Positions 27,801-35,041 of a stretch of DNA of 64,000 nucleotides are shown one piece after another (position 1 is the stretch's first letter; every line of letters begins with the position of its first letter). The DNA is from Pullulanibacillus sp. KACC 23026. GTDB lineage: Bacteria; Bacillota; Bacilli; Bacillales; Sporolactobacillaceae. The DNA is taken from contig NZ_CP119107.1 in NCBI RefSeq assembly GCF_029094525.1, forward strand, positions 1,984,001 to 2,048,000. The letters run 5' to 3'. Below the pieces are notes generated by a model, which worked only from the letters and a program-made list of their open reading frames with translations, was not told the origin of the DNA and did not search any database. The translations under genes and the position numbers were made by a program.

Positions 27801-27910
27801 CCCTTTTGCTGCAAAATAGCATTGATGTCCGGCTGAAAAACCGTAAGCAAAATGGTCGCAACAAGCCAGATGGCAAAAATAGCCCAGCGGCCCTTGATTA
27901 TTTTAGTCAC
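24854..27910 (-). CDS. MMPL/RND-type transporter (YdgH-like)
   Basis: A 1018-residue membrane protein of the hydrophobe/amphiphile efflux-3 family. An N-terminal TM is followed by an extracellular domain and a six-TM bundle (LVVLIIAFRSIVTPLVS, GIGTDYNILLFNRFKEE). The middle is an approximately 300-residue extracellular region of repeated coiled-coil-like patterns (QMADGLKQLESGL, LGKMKDGQAQLASGL), similar to YhgE/Pip-type domains. A second bundle (IVALGVDYSIFLMMRFKEY) follows. The two D-Y motifs are the proton-relay sites. The GTG follows GGAGGAA. A divergent TetR gene and two operators lie upstream. Confidence 0.9.
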   Translation of the reverse strand: MTKIIKGRWAIFAIWLVATILLTVFQPDINAILQQKGYQQLSSNSPSVKADNLLKKIDDKKGSDDLIVFYDPHKLTSKERTQIKDALQSIKKSSSSLGISDIIDPFNTPEAKSSLVSKDGTTLFVSYKLDKGDRQIDDIQASLDKKLKSVKAQHYLSGEDFINNDYLKASQAGVEKSAALTVIFILVVLIIAFRSIVTPLVSLLAVAFSYLCSMGIAAQLIAHAGFPITNLTQMLLVLILFGIGTDYNILLFNRFKEELAHGESVDGAIINTYKTAGKTIAYSILTVFIAFLALSFAESPIYRSGVVVVIGATILLLEIVTLTPFIMKLFGKKLFWPSKKTGGHKENWFWGHTSSFATKHPILSVIIIVLLIVPTIYFHQEKLNFDTIKELGNSYPSSKGFNIVADHFGKGQAMPASVVIESDKPLNNNQSLAVIDSLTERLKKVDGVKQVSSVTQPQGKKISDFYIDSQMGSVTDGLSQTKNAVSQIHDGLKQAQDKLGSADFSKVNQMVDGTAQLQDGLTSLTNGLSQIQSGISGGSSDSQSISSGIASIEKNLEKMSSGVNVLASNYNKMQAGYAQMGTNYQQAAQALLGVKSALAQMQGLVAALGQSYADSGQDQNYQALKQTIDQLNSSLTNITPEGIQQLNDNYNQVTDGFKTANQNLTKMGTGLSQMADGLKQLESGLNKASSSIGTIVTNMKSVNQGLGKMKDGQAQLASGLNGLSTFGKKLSSVNNGLQQISSGLGKTNDYLDQLNTNKTFFIPKEALTNKDFKQSMDAYMSDNRKITKLTIILKADPYSKDALKTVDQINQTVSNGLKGTTLSNAKFGVSGPSASTNDLNKMLTRDLNKTTIIVIIGVLLVLFFVIRSFWLPVFITASLIGAYYAAMYILNFIFLNMMGLEGISSFVPFFSFIIIVALGVDYSIFLMMRFKEYPHLAQKEAIVQASRKIGGVIMSAVIILGGTFATLIPSGILLLFELAVAVITGLIVLCFILLPIFLPAMIALPEALANLTSKKDED

Positions 27911-28004
27911 ACTTCTTCCTCCATTTTCTTGTTGGATGATGGCCTATCCGACATTGATTTCTAAGCTATTATAAATGTCTTAGATTTCCCGTGTCAATGA
28001 AAAG

Positions 28005-28017
28005 TGACAAAATGTCA
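28005..28017. promoter_or_regulatory. Palindromic operator 1, TGACAnnnTGTCA
   Basis: TGACA-AAA-TGTCA (28005-28017), 95 bases upstream of the MMPL start. It shares its pattern with operator 2 (28083-28097) in the same divergent region, so the adjacent TetR regulator is the likely binder. Confidence 0.65.
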
Positions 28018-28036
28018 TATTGAATTTTTGACGAAT

Positions 28037-28065
28037 TTGACAACTGAAATACGATTCGATATTCT
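28037..28065 (+). promoter_or_regulatory. Candidate SigA promoter of the second TetR gene
   Basis: TTGACA (28037-28042) and TATTCT (28060-28065) with a 17-base spacer. Operator 2 lies just after it, as expected for autorepression. Confidence 0.6.
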
Positions 28066-28082
28066 TGGGATAATATTTTGAG

Positions 28083-28097
28083 ATGACATGGTGTCAT
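28083..28097. promoter_or_regulatory. Palindromic operator 2, ATGACAnnnTGTCAT
   Basis: ATGACA-TGG-TGTCAT, perfect 6-bp arms, immediately before the TetR ribosome binding site. Its core matches operator 1. Confidence 0.7.
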
Positions 28098-28113
28098 TAA
28101 TAGGAGAATGGGA

Positions 28114-28725
28114 ATGCCCAAAACAACCTTTTTTAATCTATCAAAAGAAAAACAAGTGGTCTTACTTAATGCAGCCAAGGAGGAATTTTCCAGGGCCCCT
28201 TTACACGAAGCGTCAATCGCTAATATTGTCAAAGAGGCTGGCGTTCCGCGCGGCAGTTTCTATCAATACTTTGAAGATAAAGAAGATGTGTTCTTTTATT
28301 TGTTGGATGAAGAGGCCAAACGTTATATTGAACACTTTTATTCCATCATAAAAATGAACAATGGCGAGTTGTTTGATTCCTTTAAGGATTGGTTTAAATG
28401 GATTTTGATCGAGCTGGAGGAGCCGGCTCATCATCAATTTTTTAGAAATGCAGTCCTAAATGTGAGCAATAAGCTTGAGCATATTTTAACGGAGAATATT
28501 TTGGAGAAAAAAATCCAAAGCACCGTGGTGGATTTAAGTGAACTCGTTAATTTTGAGCTCCTGTCATTTCAGCGGGAAGGGGAATTTTATCATAGTTTAA
28601 AAATTCTCGTCGCTGTGATGCTGCAAAATCTTGTCGATGTTTATTCAAATGAGACCCCGACGCATGAAGCAGTCCAAACCTTTTCCTTGCAATTAGAATT
28701 GCTAAAAAGAGGGTTTTATAAGTGA
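28114..28725 (+). CDS. TetR-family regulator of the MMPL transporter
   Basis: A 203-residue regulator. The helix-turn-helix is LLNAAKEEFSRAPLHEASIANIVKEAGV, then PRGSFYQYFEDKEDVFFYLL, a variant start (FSRAPLHEAS) seen in the Bacillus YhgD/FadR-like group. The ATG at 28114 is seven bases from TAGGAG; the ATG at 28108 is too close. It sits opposite the MMPL exporter with two matching palindromes between them, so it most likely represses both genes until a ligand binds. Confidence 0.9.
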   Translation: MPKTTFFNLSKEKQVVLLNAAKEEFSRAPLHEASIANIVKEAGVPRGSFYQYFEDKEDVFFYLLDEEAKRYIEHFYSIIKMNNGELFDSFKDWFKWILIELEEPAHHQFFRNAVLNVSNKLEHILTENILEKKIQSTVVDLSELVNFELLSFQREGEFYHSLKILVAVMLQNLVDVYSNETPTHEAVQTFSLQLELLKRGFYK

Positions 28726-28818
28726 TTCTAAGACAGGCAAAAATTAGAGACTAGAAACGAAGTATTCTAACGAAAGGCTGCGAGTTAAAAGGTAAATAAG
28801 AAGGAAGGTGGTTGAAGG

Positions 28819-29256
28819 TTGGCAACGAGACCTGAAATCCCAAGAATTGTTAAGAATGAATTAGAAAAGCTCGGGCAAGTGATCGGGCCTTTATTGAAAC
28901 GAATTTCGGGTTATCGGTTTTGGTCCATTCCCTTTCTCTCCATTTCAATTTTTAATTTGTTTACGTTACTCGTTTTGATACCACAAGATCAAACGAGGAC
29001 TGCTCTCATCATTTATGCGATTTTAGGGGCCATTGGATTGGCAATGTTAAGAGAGTCAAATGTTCTTATAAAAGAAGTTCGGAAAAAGAGCTTAACATAC
29101 ATTTTAGAGAGAATTTCAGCCAGTTCAGACACCACAGTTGATCAAAAGCAACGTTATTTACTAAAAATTCGGAAGTCCCCCCCGCAAGCATTTGAAGTGT
29201 TTATCGATTTTTTAGAGGAAGAAATAAAGCTTATGGATCTTGAGGATCAATCATGA
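28819..29256 (+). CDS. ywnF: YwnF-like (DUF5392) membrane protein
   Basis: A 145-residue protein. An N-terminal charged helix (IPRIVKNELEKLGQVIGPLLKRIS) is followed by two TM segments (SIPFLSISIFNLFTLLVLI and ALIIYAILGAIGLAML) and a charged C-terminal helical region ending in acids. The length and pattern match YwnF of Bacillus subtilis. The function of the family is not known. The TTG start follows AAGGAAGG. It is on the same strand as the TetR gene but 93 bases away. Confidence 0.75.
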   Translation: MATRPEIPRIVKNELEKLGQVIGPLLKRISGYRFWSIPFLSISIFNLFTLLVLIPQDQTRTALIIYAILGAIGLAMLRESNVLIKEVRKKSLTYILERISASSDTTVDQKQRYLLKIRKSPPQAFEVFIDFLEEEIKLMDLEDQS

Positions 29257-29537
29257 CTTGGTGTTAAGGATGGCTTTGAATGCCCTAAAAAGGCACAATA
29301 GTTTAATTTACATAATTTAAATAGGCTCTTTTCTAAAAGAGTGTTGCTAGTTGATAAAAATAGGTGGAAATAGGCGAGACTCCTGCGGGAATAGCAAGCC
29401 AGGTGAGACCCCGCAGGCGTATTTGGCCGAGGAGGCTCACGGATTGCCCGCGGAAAGCGAGCTTATTGGAGCCTAAAAAAACAACAAAGTTTACGAAAAC
29501 AGCCTTTAAATAAGAAAAAAGGTTGCCGAGGAAATCT
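29257..29537. other. Intergenic region ahead of MITE copy 2
   Basis: It holds a dispersed repeat (29363-29510) and the 9-bp target duplication AGGAAATCT (29529-29537). No coding frame is seen. Confidence 0.6.
29363..29510 (+). repeat. Dispersed intergenic repeat common in Bacillaceae
   Basis: The stretch contains GCGAGACTCCTGCGGGA, GACCCCGCAGGCG, GAGGAGGCTC and GCCCGCGGAAAGCGAG, then an ACAACAAAGTTTACGAAAAC tail. I recognise these words from repeats scattered between genes in many Bacillaceae. The C-GCGGAAAGCG portion recurs at 15571-15580. Complementary blocks (CTCCTGCGGG / CCCGCAGG) allow RNA folding. Confidence 0.7.
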
Positions 29538-30243
29538 TAACGGGTTCACGTCAGAGGTGCAAACAATTAACTATCAAGGTAAATCGCACGGGTTCACATA
29601 GTCATTCACCGTGCGATTTTTATTGTAATATCAATGTTTATTGACCATTTCATCCGTAAATCACCTATCAAATCACAGTGTAATTTACATGGGTGGAAAT
29701 AATTATTGGCGGTGTGTGAATTAACCGGTGATTGAGCAAGTGAAAGGTAGGTTGATTACCAAGTCATTTGGATATATAGGTTAAATTAAAAGTTAGATTA
29801 TCGAATTGTTCTTAAAGTAAAAAACGGACTGAACAAGAAATTTTAGAGTCACCTGTGATCGTTGAAATAAGCGGAGATTTTTCCGTTATCAACCAAAGTA
29901 GCGTTCAGTTCGTCGTAAATAAGCGGAGATTTTCCGTTTAAATCAAAAGAAATGACCCATTTTCATGTTTTTCGAGTCAATAGTCGGAATTTTTCCGTCT
30001 ATTTTAGCTATTTTTAATGTCGATTTCTAAATAAGAGGAATTTCTCCGCTTATTTAGAAAGTTCGCTCTAGCCATTTAATGAAATAGGTAATCGATTGCC
30101 TTTTATGAAAATAAAACAACCGGATCTCAAAAGATTCGGTTGTTTTGACGTTTACTAGTCTTTTCTTTCTGTGATTTTATTATGAATAGTAGGGTGATTT
30201 AAGGTGATAATTAGCGTTTTGCATCTCACAAGTAAACCCGTTA
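29538..30243 (-). mobile_element. MITE-like element, copy 2, inverted (9-bp TSD AGGAAATCT)
   Basis: A 706-bp element, reverse-complement orientation relative to copies 1 and 3. It begins TAACGGGTTCAC and ends AAACCCGTTA. AGGAAATCT flanks it on both sides (29529-29537 and 30244-30252). The internal hairpins of copies 1 and 3 are present: a stem-loop with CCGAATCT/AGATTCGG near 30120-30145 and the TTTCTAAATAAG hairpin near 30025-30062. No ORF. Confidence 0.92.
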
Positions 30244-30261
30244 AGGAAATCTTGACTGCCT

Positions 30262-31506
30262 TTATAATTTTACTAGGTTGTCTTTACTCTCAGCTTCTTT
30301 AGTTAAACGCTTTTGTGCTTGGGAGCCTCTAAATAGGAGAATACTGCTTAAAGCTACCAGGACCGCAATGATGTAAAAGAGGTTGTTGCCTCCCCAAGTA
30401 GTAAGGATCCAACCGCCAGCAGCTGGACCGATGGAATGACCAAGATTTCGAAGTCCGCCGGCACCAAAGTAGCTGCCGCGCATGCCTTCAGGGGCTAATT
30501 GATCTAATAGAATACTATTAGTAGGGAAGACCAAAATTTCACCAATTGTGAGCACAATCATCGAAAAGACGAGTGGAATCACAGAGATTGATAGGGCGAT
30601 TCCCAAATAGCCAACTGCAAAAATGAGACTGCCGATGGTCATAATTTGTAACGGCGTTCGTTTTGAAGCCAAATGGCTAATCGGCATTTGGAATAGCACC
30701 ACAAACACGGCATTCGTAGCTAATAATACGGAATAAATGGTCACACCGTGCTGTTGGGTGTCTTTTAAGTATTGGGGAAGGTTCGATTCAATCTGAGAGT
30801 AACCCACATTTTCTATGATCCCTGCTATTATAAAATAGCGGAGTGCGACATCTGCTTGAATGACACGAAGCGCTTGACGAAATGTAACTGGACTTGAAGG
30901 CTTGGTTCCAGATTTTTCAACGAGGTCCCTTTGGTAGCGATGCATAACAGATACTAAAATAAATCCATAAGCGGCGTATACAGCAGCCGTCAACCAAAAG
31001 GCGAGCGCACTTGAGGCCAGTCCTAAGTACGCACCGAGAAGTGGCCCAAGGGTGGCTCCGATGTTAATAGCCCAATAACGGAGACCAAACACTTTTGGCC
31101 GCTTGTCTTTTGGCGTCACATCTGCAAGCAAAGCCTGTGAAGCTGGTTCGAAAAAGGAACGGCACATCCCGTTCAAAGCGTTGAGTAAAGTAAACATCCA
31201 AAGCGCAGTGGCAAAGGAAAAGCCTATGTAAACGATAACCCAGGCAATAACAGAGAATAGGACAATTTTCTGTCGCCCAAAGCGGTCTGATAAATTACCG
31301 CCAATAAAACTGACAAACGTGCTGGTCAATGGCCCAATTCCAATCGTTAACCCAATCCAAAGCGGACTGGTATGGGTTGTTCTTGATAAATAAAGTGCGA
31401 GAAACGGCATCGTCATGAATAACGAAACCCTCGAGAATATAGTTCCCCAAACAACCGTCCAGACAATCGGATGATACTGACTTGTCCAGGTTTTCAATCG
31501 TTTCAT
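30262..31506 (-). CDS. MFS transporter (multidrug-resistance type)
   Basis: A 414-residue 12-TM major facilitator. Loop 2-3 reads GGNLSDRFGRQKIV, the full motif A, and the second half has the shorter LASKRTPLQIM loop. A C-terminal GPAAGGWIL helix resembles motif C. I placed the start at 31506 because GGAGGAATT sits just upstream; a longer reading to 31566 includes this site and is unlikely. It has no adjacent regulator. The substrate is not determined. Confidence 0.85.
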   Translation of the reverse strand: MKRLKTWTSQYHPIVWTVVWGTIFSRVSLFMTMPFLALYLSRTTHTSPLWIGLTIGIGPLTSTFVSFIGGNLSDRFGRQKIVLFSVIAWVIVYIGFSFATALWMFTLLNALNGMCRSFFEPASQALLADVTPKDKRPKVFGLRYWAINIGATLGPLLGAYLGLASSALAFWLTAAVYAAYGFILVSVMHRYQRDLVEKSGTKPSSPVTFRQALRVIQADVALRYFIIAGIIENVGYSQIESNLPQYLKDTQQHGVTIYSVLLATNAVFVVLFQMPISHLASKRTPLQIMTIGSLIFAVGYLGIALSISVIPLVFSMIVLTIGEILVFPTNSILLDQLAPEGMRGSYFGAGGLRNLGHSIGPAAGGWILTTWGGNNLFYIIAVLVALSSILLFRGSQAQKRLTKEAESKDNLVKL

Positions 31507-31861
31507 CCCAATTCCTCCAATCCTTTCAAAAAAGATTTCTACCATCATAATCTTAAAGAAAAGCAACGTCTACCATTTGGCGAATTGATGTTTTATTCGA
31601 ATATTTCTTTCAATGGATGAAATTAGCGGATTGCTGGTATCTGTTGGGGCAAATGAGAATGAAAGGACTAGTCTCTAGCATATAAATTATTGAAGACAAG
31701 TTTGTAAGGCTTTAAGGAAATAACTTTGCTAAAGCGATTACGGAAAAAAATATAAGTAAAACTATAGGCTTTAGCATCAAGGATACGGCCACAACTCTAG
31801 TTGCGACTTTTGTAGCGTCACATTAGGAAGTGAAAGACAATCGTTTTTGAGGAGGGTTTGG

Positions 31862-32278
31862 ATGAGCAATCATTCGATCTATGATCTTGGTATAAGGTTT
31901 GCACAAATTCTTAATGGTAAGCCATCCATTCAACTTCATGGCTGTTCAGTGACTTTAAAACGGAACTGGCAAGTGAAAGTACAAGGTAGGCTGAGTGAAT
32001 CTGTAACTCCGGTGGGTGTTTCTTTTGAAGCTTTAGATGAGAAAGGTAACTCTCTTAACCTAGCGGAGGTGACGGTAATACAACATGAGATTCCCCATTT
32101 TATAAGATCGGTGGTGGAGCAGGGACTGATTGTCAGTGCGCTCCATAATCATTGGATCTTTACGGAACCGAATCTCATGTATGTTCATATTCAATCTGTA
32201 GAACCACCTCTTGACTTTGCACAGAAAATGGCAAATGCCTTTGAAACATTGAGCAGTCCGCCTGTTAAGGGAAGCTAA
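31862..32278 (+). CDS. DUF1259 domain protein
   Basis: A 138-residue protein. The pattern (FAQILNGKPSIQLHGCSVTLKR..., then LAEVTVIQHEIPHFIRSVVEQGLIVSALHNHWIFTEPNLMYVHIQS) matches DUF1259 proteins, which usually have one or two copies of this domain; here there is one. The conserved HNHW segment looks like a metal or ligand site. The ATG at 31862 follows GAGGAGGG. There is no signal peptide, although many family members have one. The function is unknown. Confidence 0.75.
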   Translation: MSNHSIYDLGIRFAQILNGKPSIQLHGCSVTLKRNWQVKVQGRLSESVTPVGVSFEALDEKGNSLNLAEVTVIQHEIPHFIRSVVEQGLIVSALHNHWIFTEPNLMYVHIQSVEPPLDFAQKMANAFETLSSPPVKGS

Positions 32279-32351
32279 TTCCAAAACGGTTTTTGGGGAA
32301 CAGACCTCTATTGAAAGAATGATTGCTTGACGAGGTCTGTCTCCACAATAG

Positions 32352-32867
32352 CTACTTTCCTTCTATTGGTTCAACTGGACCAACCAAATCCAGTTGATAA
32401 TAGGCTAAATCAAGCCATTTTCCGAATTTGAAGCCTGCCCTTCTTATTGTTCCTGAATGATAGAAGCCCAGTTTTTGATGTAAGGCGATGCTTTCTTGAT
32501 TAGTGGCATCAATCGCAGCAATCAATGTGGCATATCCACTAGCCTCAGCGCGTTTTATAACCTCACGCATCAGTAATTTGCCTGCTCCTTTCCCACGATA
32601 CTCTTTATGAACGTAGACAGAATGTTCGATCGAGTATTTATAAGCTGGCTTTGGACGAAATGCTCCATAGGTGGCAAATCCTCTAATCTTCCCACCATCC
32701 TCCAGTACCACGACTGGATAGCTATTTTCACGTCGATCTCTAAACCAATCTAATCGATTTTCCAGCGTCTCAGGTTCATAAGTATATACAGCAGTTGTAT
32801 GAATGATGGCATCATTATAGATTTCAAGAATTTCAGGTACATCCGATTCCGTGGCATCTCTCAGCAT
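32352..32867 (-). CDS. GNAT acetyltransferase, phosphinothricin-acetyltransferase type
   Basis: A 171-residue GNAT protein. The opening LRDATESDVPEILEIYNDAI and the YTYEPETLENRLDWF stretch are hallmarks of the PAT/YwnH/MnaT group. The acetyl-CoA loop is SVYVHKEYRGKGAGKLLM, and ATNQESIALHQKLGFYHSGTIRRAGFK is typical too. Characterised relatives N-acetylate phosphinothricin, methionine sulfone or methionine sulfoximine. AAAGGAG precedes the ATG. A GACCTC/GAGGTC hairpin (32300-32340) follows. Confidence 0.85.
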   Translation of the reverse strand: MLRDATESDVPEILEIYNDAIIHTTAVYTYEPETLENRLDWFRDRRENSYPVVVLEDGGKIRGFATYGAFRPKPAYKYSIEHSVYVHKEYRGKGAGKLLMREVIKRAEASGYATLIAAIDATNQESIALHQKLGFYHSGTIRRAGFKFGKWLDLAYYQLDLVGPVEPIEGK

Positions 32868-33661
32868 TTGATTGCTCCTTTGATTTATTTATCTTTTAAA
32901 AAGGCAATTGAATAATGGTTCTATTGCCGTTGTTGGACACTTTAAAAGCGCATCTAAAATCTATTATATATAAACAATGGGTGCAATTCCTAAAAAAAAG
33001 AAGATCCTCTTGGATATTGTCAGGTGGGTGGGGGAGCTTCTGGGATTTATCGGCCACCTTCTAGGAAAAATGTCAGAGCTTCTAGGATTTTTTGAGTACC
33101 TTTTAGGATTTTTGCGAAACCTTCTGGGATTGGGTGCGCTGCAAAGGTTTGGTTCCTGGAGCTTCTCTGATTTATCGGCCACCTTCTAGGAAAAATGCTA
33201 GAGCTTCTAAGATTTTTTGAGTACCTTTTAGGATTTTTGTTGGACCTTCTGGGATTGGGTGCGCTGCAAAGGTTTGGTTCCTGGAGCTTCTCTGATTTAT
33301 CGGCCACGTTCTAGGAAAAATGTCAGAGCTTCTAGGATTTTTTGAGTACCTTTTAGGATTTTTGCGAAACCTTCTGTGATATCGCGCACATCGAAGGTTT
33401 GGTAACCAAGCTTCTGGGGAATTGCGCACTTTTGAGGTTAGAGCGCATGCTTTGGGATATTGCACTATTCTAAAGTCCGACATGTTTAATCCAATATTTT
33501 CCGCGCGAACTCCAAACACTAAAAAATTCAGGGTGTTCACCACTAATTAACGTTAGGTTAATCATCGTTTTTGGGTTAAATGTGTTAAAATTCAATTAAA
33601 AATAAAAAGTTGAGTTGGGCAGGGGTTGTAAGCCATTTTATTAATTAGGTGGGGGAGAGCT
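32868..33661. other. Long intergenic region with nested repeats
   Basis: The middle holds the 3 x 125-bp repeat (33032-33420), then a degenerate tail to about 33470 with weaker CTTCTGGG and TTGCGCAC words. The last 120 bases carry the DUF3899-like gene's upstream region. Open frames inside the repeats change frame between units and are not taken as genes. Confidence 0.7.
33032..33420. repeat. Three 125-bp repeats built of 21-bp sub-repeats
   Basis: GATTTATCGGCCAC recurs at 33044, 33169 and 33294, exactly 125 bp apart. Each unit is made of about six 21-base words starting CTTCTRGGAN or CTTTTAGGA. One unit reads as LLG-type heptads on the plus strand or NPRRxxK-type on the minus strand. Because 125 is not divisible by 3, the frame shifts at each unit boundary. 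The third unit decays at its 3' end. Confidence 0.9.
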
Positions 33662-33976
33662 ATGAAATGGTTTCTTGTTTCACTTTCAATGGTTGCGGGG
33701 ATGCTGTTAGTGAATGGGATCATAAGTAGTGTGTTTTATCTTCGTTTTATTGATGTATCCTTTTTTGTAGGTCTCGTTTTTTCCTTGTTTTCAGGTGTTC
33801 TTACTTATCCTAAAGGGGAGAATACTGATGTGAATTATTATGATCTCCAGGTTCGAAATCAAACAGGTTTAAATGTGGATCGAAACCGACCGGCTTTTAG
33901 GCTTAGTTTGCCTTTTGTGCTTTCTCTCGCCTATACAGTGATTAGTTTTATTGCGGTCTTTTTGTATCACAGGTAA
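33662..33976 (+). CDS. DUF3899-like membrane protein
   Basis: A 104-residue protein with two N-terminal hydrophobic segments (residues 4-24 and about 30-50) and one C-terminal (80-102), separated by a polar loop that contains NYYDLQVRNQTG. The topology and length resemble the DUF3899 group of Bacillus. A GGTGGGGGAGAG ribosome binding site precedes the ATG. It is followed after 63 bases by the carbamoyltransferase-like gene on the same strand. The function is unknown. Confidence 0.6.
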   Translation: MKWFLVSLSMVAGMLLVNGIISSVFYLRFIDVSFFVGLVFSLFSGVLTYPKGENTDVNYYDLQVRNQTGLNVDRNRPAFRLSLPFVLSLAYTVISFIAVFLYHR

Positions 33977-34039
33977 TATTAGTAAAGGAAATGGTTTTAT
34001 AGATTTAATTAGTTATGTAAGGCTAGAGGAGTTGTTAGG

Positions 34040-34888
34040 TTGCATCTATTAACTATAAGAGATTTGTCTGACCAGCAAATTCAAGATATTTTTGGTTTGG
34101 CTGCCCGGCTGAAAAAACAAGATCCGGGAAAGATCTTAAGCGGGAAGTACTTTGTTCTATTCTTTCCTGAATCCAGCATTAGAACGCGGTTAACCTTCGA
34201 AAGAGCGATTAAAGATTTGGGCGGGGAGACGATCCTTTTTCCTCCTGATAGTTTAGATAGACGAGAAAAATTAGAGGATGTGATTCAATATATCTCTAAT
34301 TGGGCAGACGGGGTTGTGGTCAGGCATTCGGATTTATCTAAGGTGGAGGAATTATCGTGGTATGCGCCCGTACCGGTTATAAATGCGATGACTTCTGACC
34401 ATCATCCATGTGAGATTTTATCAGACTTGTTTTCTATAAGTGAACGGCGAGAAGATTATAGAGAACTGGTCTATACATTTGTAGGTCCTGCCGGCAATAT
34501 TTCAAGATCATGGATGCAAGCGGCTGAAGTATTGGATCTCGATTTTCATCAAGTTTGCTTGCCGGGTTATGAGTTAGGAAAAGATACTCGGAACTACACC
34601 TTCCATACCCATCTCGATGCGGTTTTGTCAGTAAGTGACGTTGTCATAACCGATGCCTTACCTAAAGAACTAAAAACAAATGACTACATAAAAAAATACC
34701 AACTAACAACAGAACGAATGAAATTGGCCCACCTTCGCGCCATGTTAAACCCATGTCCACCTTTTTTTCGAGAAGAAGAAGTCAGCACGGACGCTATCGC
34801 CTCAGAATTTTTCGTCGGCTATGAATTCAAAAAAAACTTATTATACGTGCAGCAAGCCATTTTATTGTATGGCCTAGGAATTTCATAA
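34040..34888 (+). CDS. Divergent ornithine/aspartate carbamoyltransferase paralogue
   Basis: A 282-residue protein of the carbamoyltransferase fold. Motif 1 is SSIRTRLTFE in place of STRTR. The family HPxQ motif reads HHPCEILSDL, with Glu for the Gln that contacts carbamoyl phosphate. FVGPAGNISRSWMQAA and SDVVITDALP match the second, substrate domain. The HCLP motif reads NPCPPFFREEEVS: Cys is kept and His is replaced by Asn. It is shorter than typical OTC (about 310-330). The TTG start follows GAGGAG. No arginine or pyrimidine genes lie nearby. The fold is secure; OTC activity is doubtful. Confidence 0.8.
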   Translation: MHLLTIRDLSDQQIQDIFGLAARLKKQDPGKILSGKYFVLFFPESSIRTRLTFERAIKDLGGETILFPPDSLDRREKLEDVIQYISNWADGVVVRHSDLSKVEELSWYAPVPVINAMTSDHHPCEILSDLFSISERREDYRELVYTFVGPAGNISRSWMQAAEVLDLDFHQVCLPGYELGKDTRNYTFHTHLDAVLSVSDVVITDALPKELKTNDYIKKYQLTTERMKLAHLRAMLNPCPPFFREEEVSTDAIASEFFVGYEFKKNLLYVQQAILLYGLGIS

Positions 34889-34893
34889 TGCAC

Positions 34894-34922
34894 TGAAACG
34901 CGGGGACGGTTCTTCCGTTTCA
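34894..34922 (+). repeat. Short palindromic repeat, copy 1
   Basis: TGAAACG CGGGGACGGTTCTTC CGTTTCA (34894-34922), starting five bases after the carbamoyltransferase stop. The same word is at 37622-37650. Both follow a gene on the plus strand, and together they bracket the ABC-2/TetR module. Confidence 0.75.
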
Positions 34923-34977
34923 AAAACTTAAATTTACCACCGTTTTTCCCCTTAAAAGGGCGCTCTCTCATAAATAA

Positions 34978-35008
34978 GGCTTGCCAACGGGAACCTTGTT
35001 GGCAAGCC
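34978..35008. terminator. Hairpin between convergent genes
   Basis: GGCTTGCCAAC (34978-34988) and GTTGGCAAGCC (34998-35008) form a perfect 11-bp stem without a strong T run. It lies at the 3' end of the minus-strand ABC-2 operon. Confidence 0.55.
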
Positions 35009-35041
35009 TATTCGTTGTTTTAGATCTATTGAAGACAACCT

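Noticed and set aside
32977-33543. Leucine-rich or NPRR-repeat protein genes on either strand
   Set aside because: The open frames arise from the 21-bp words, shift frame at each 125-bp boundary, and have no ribosome binding site.
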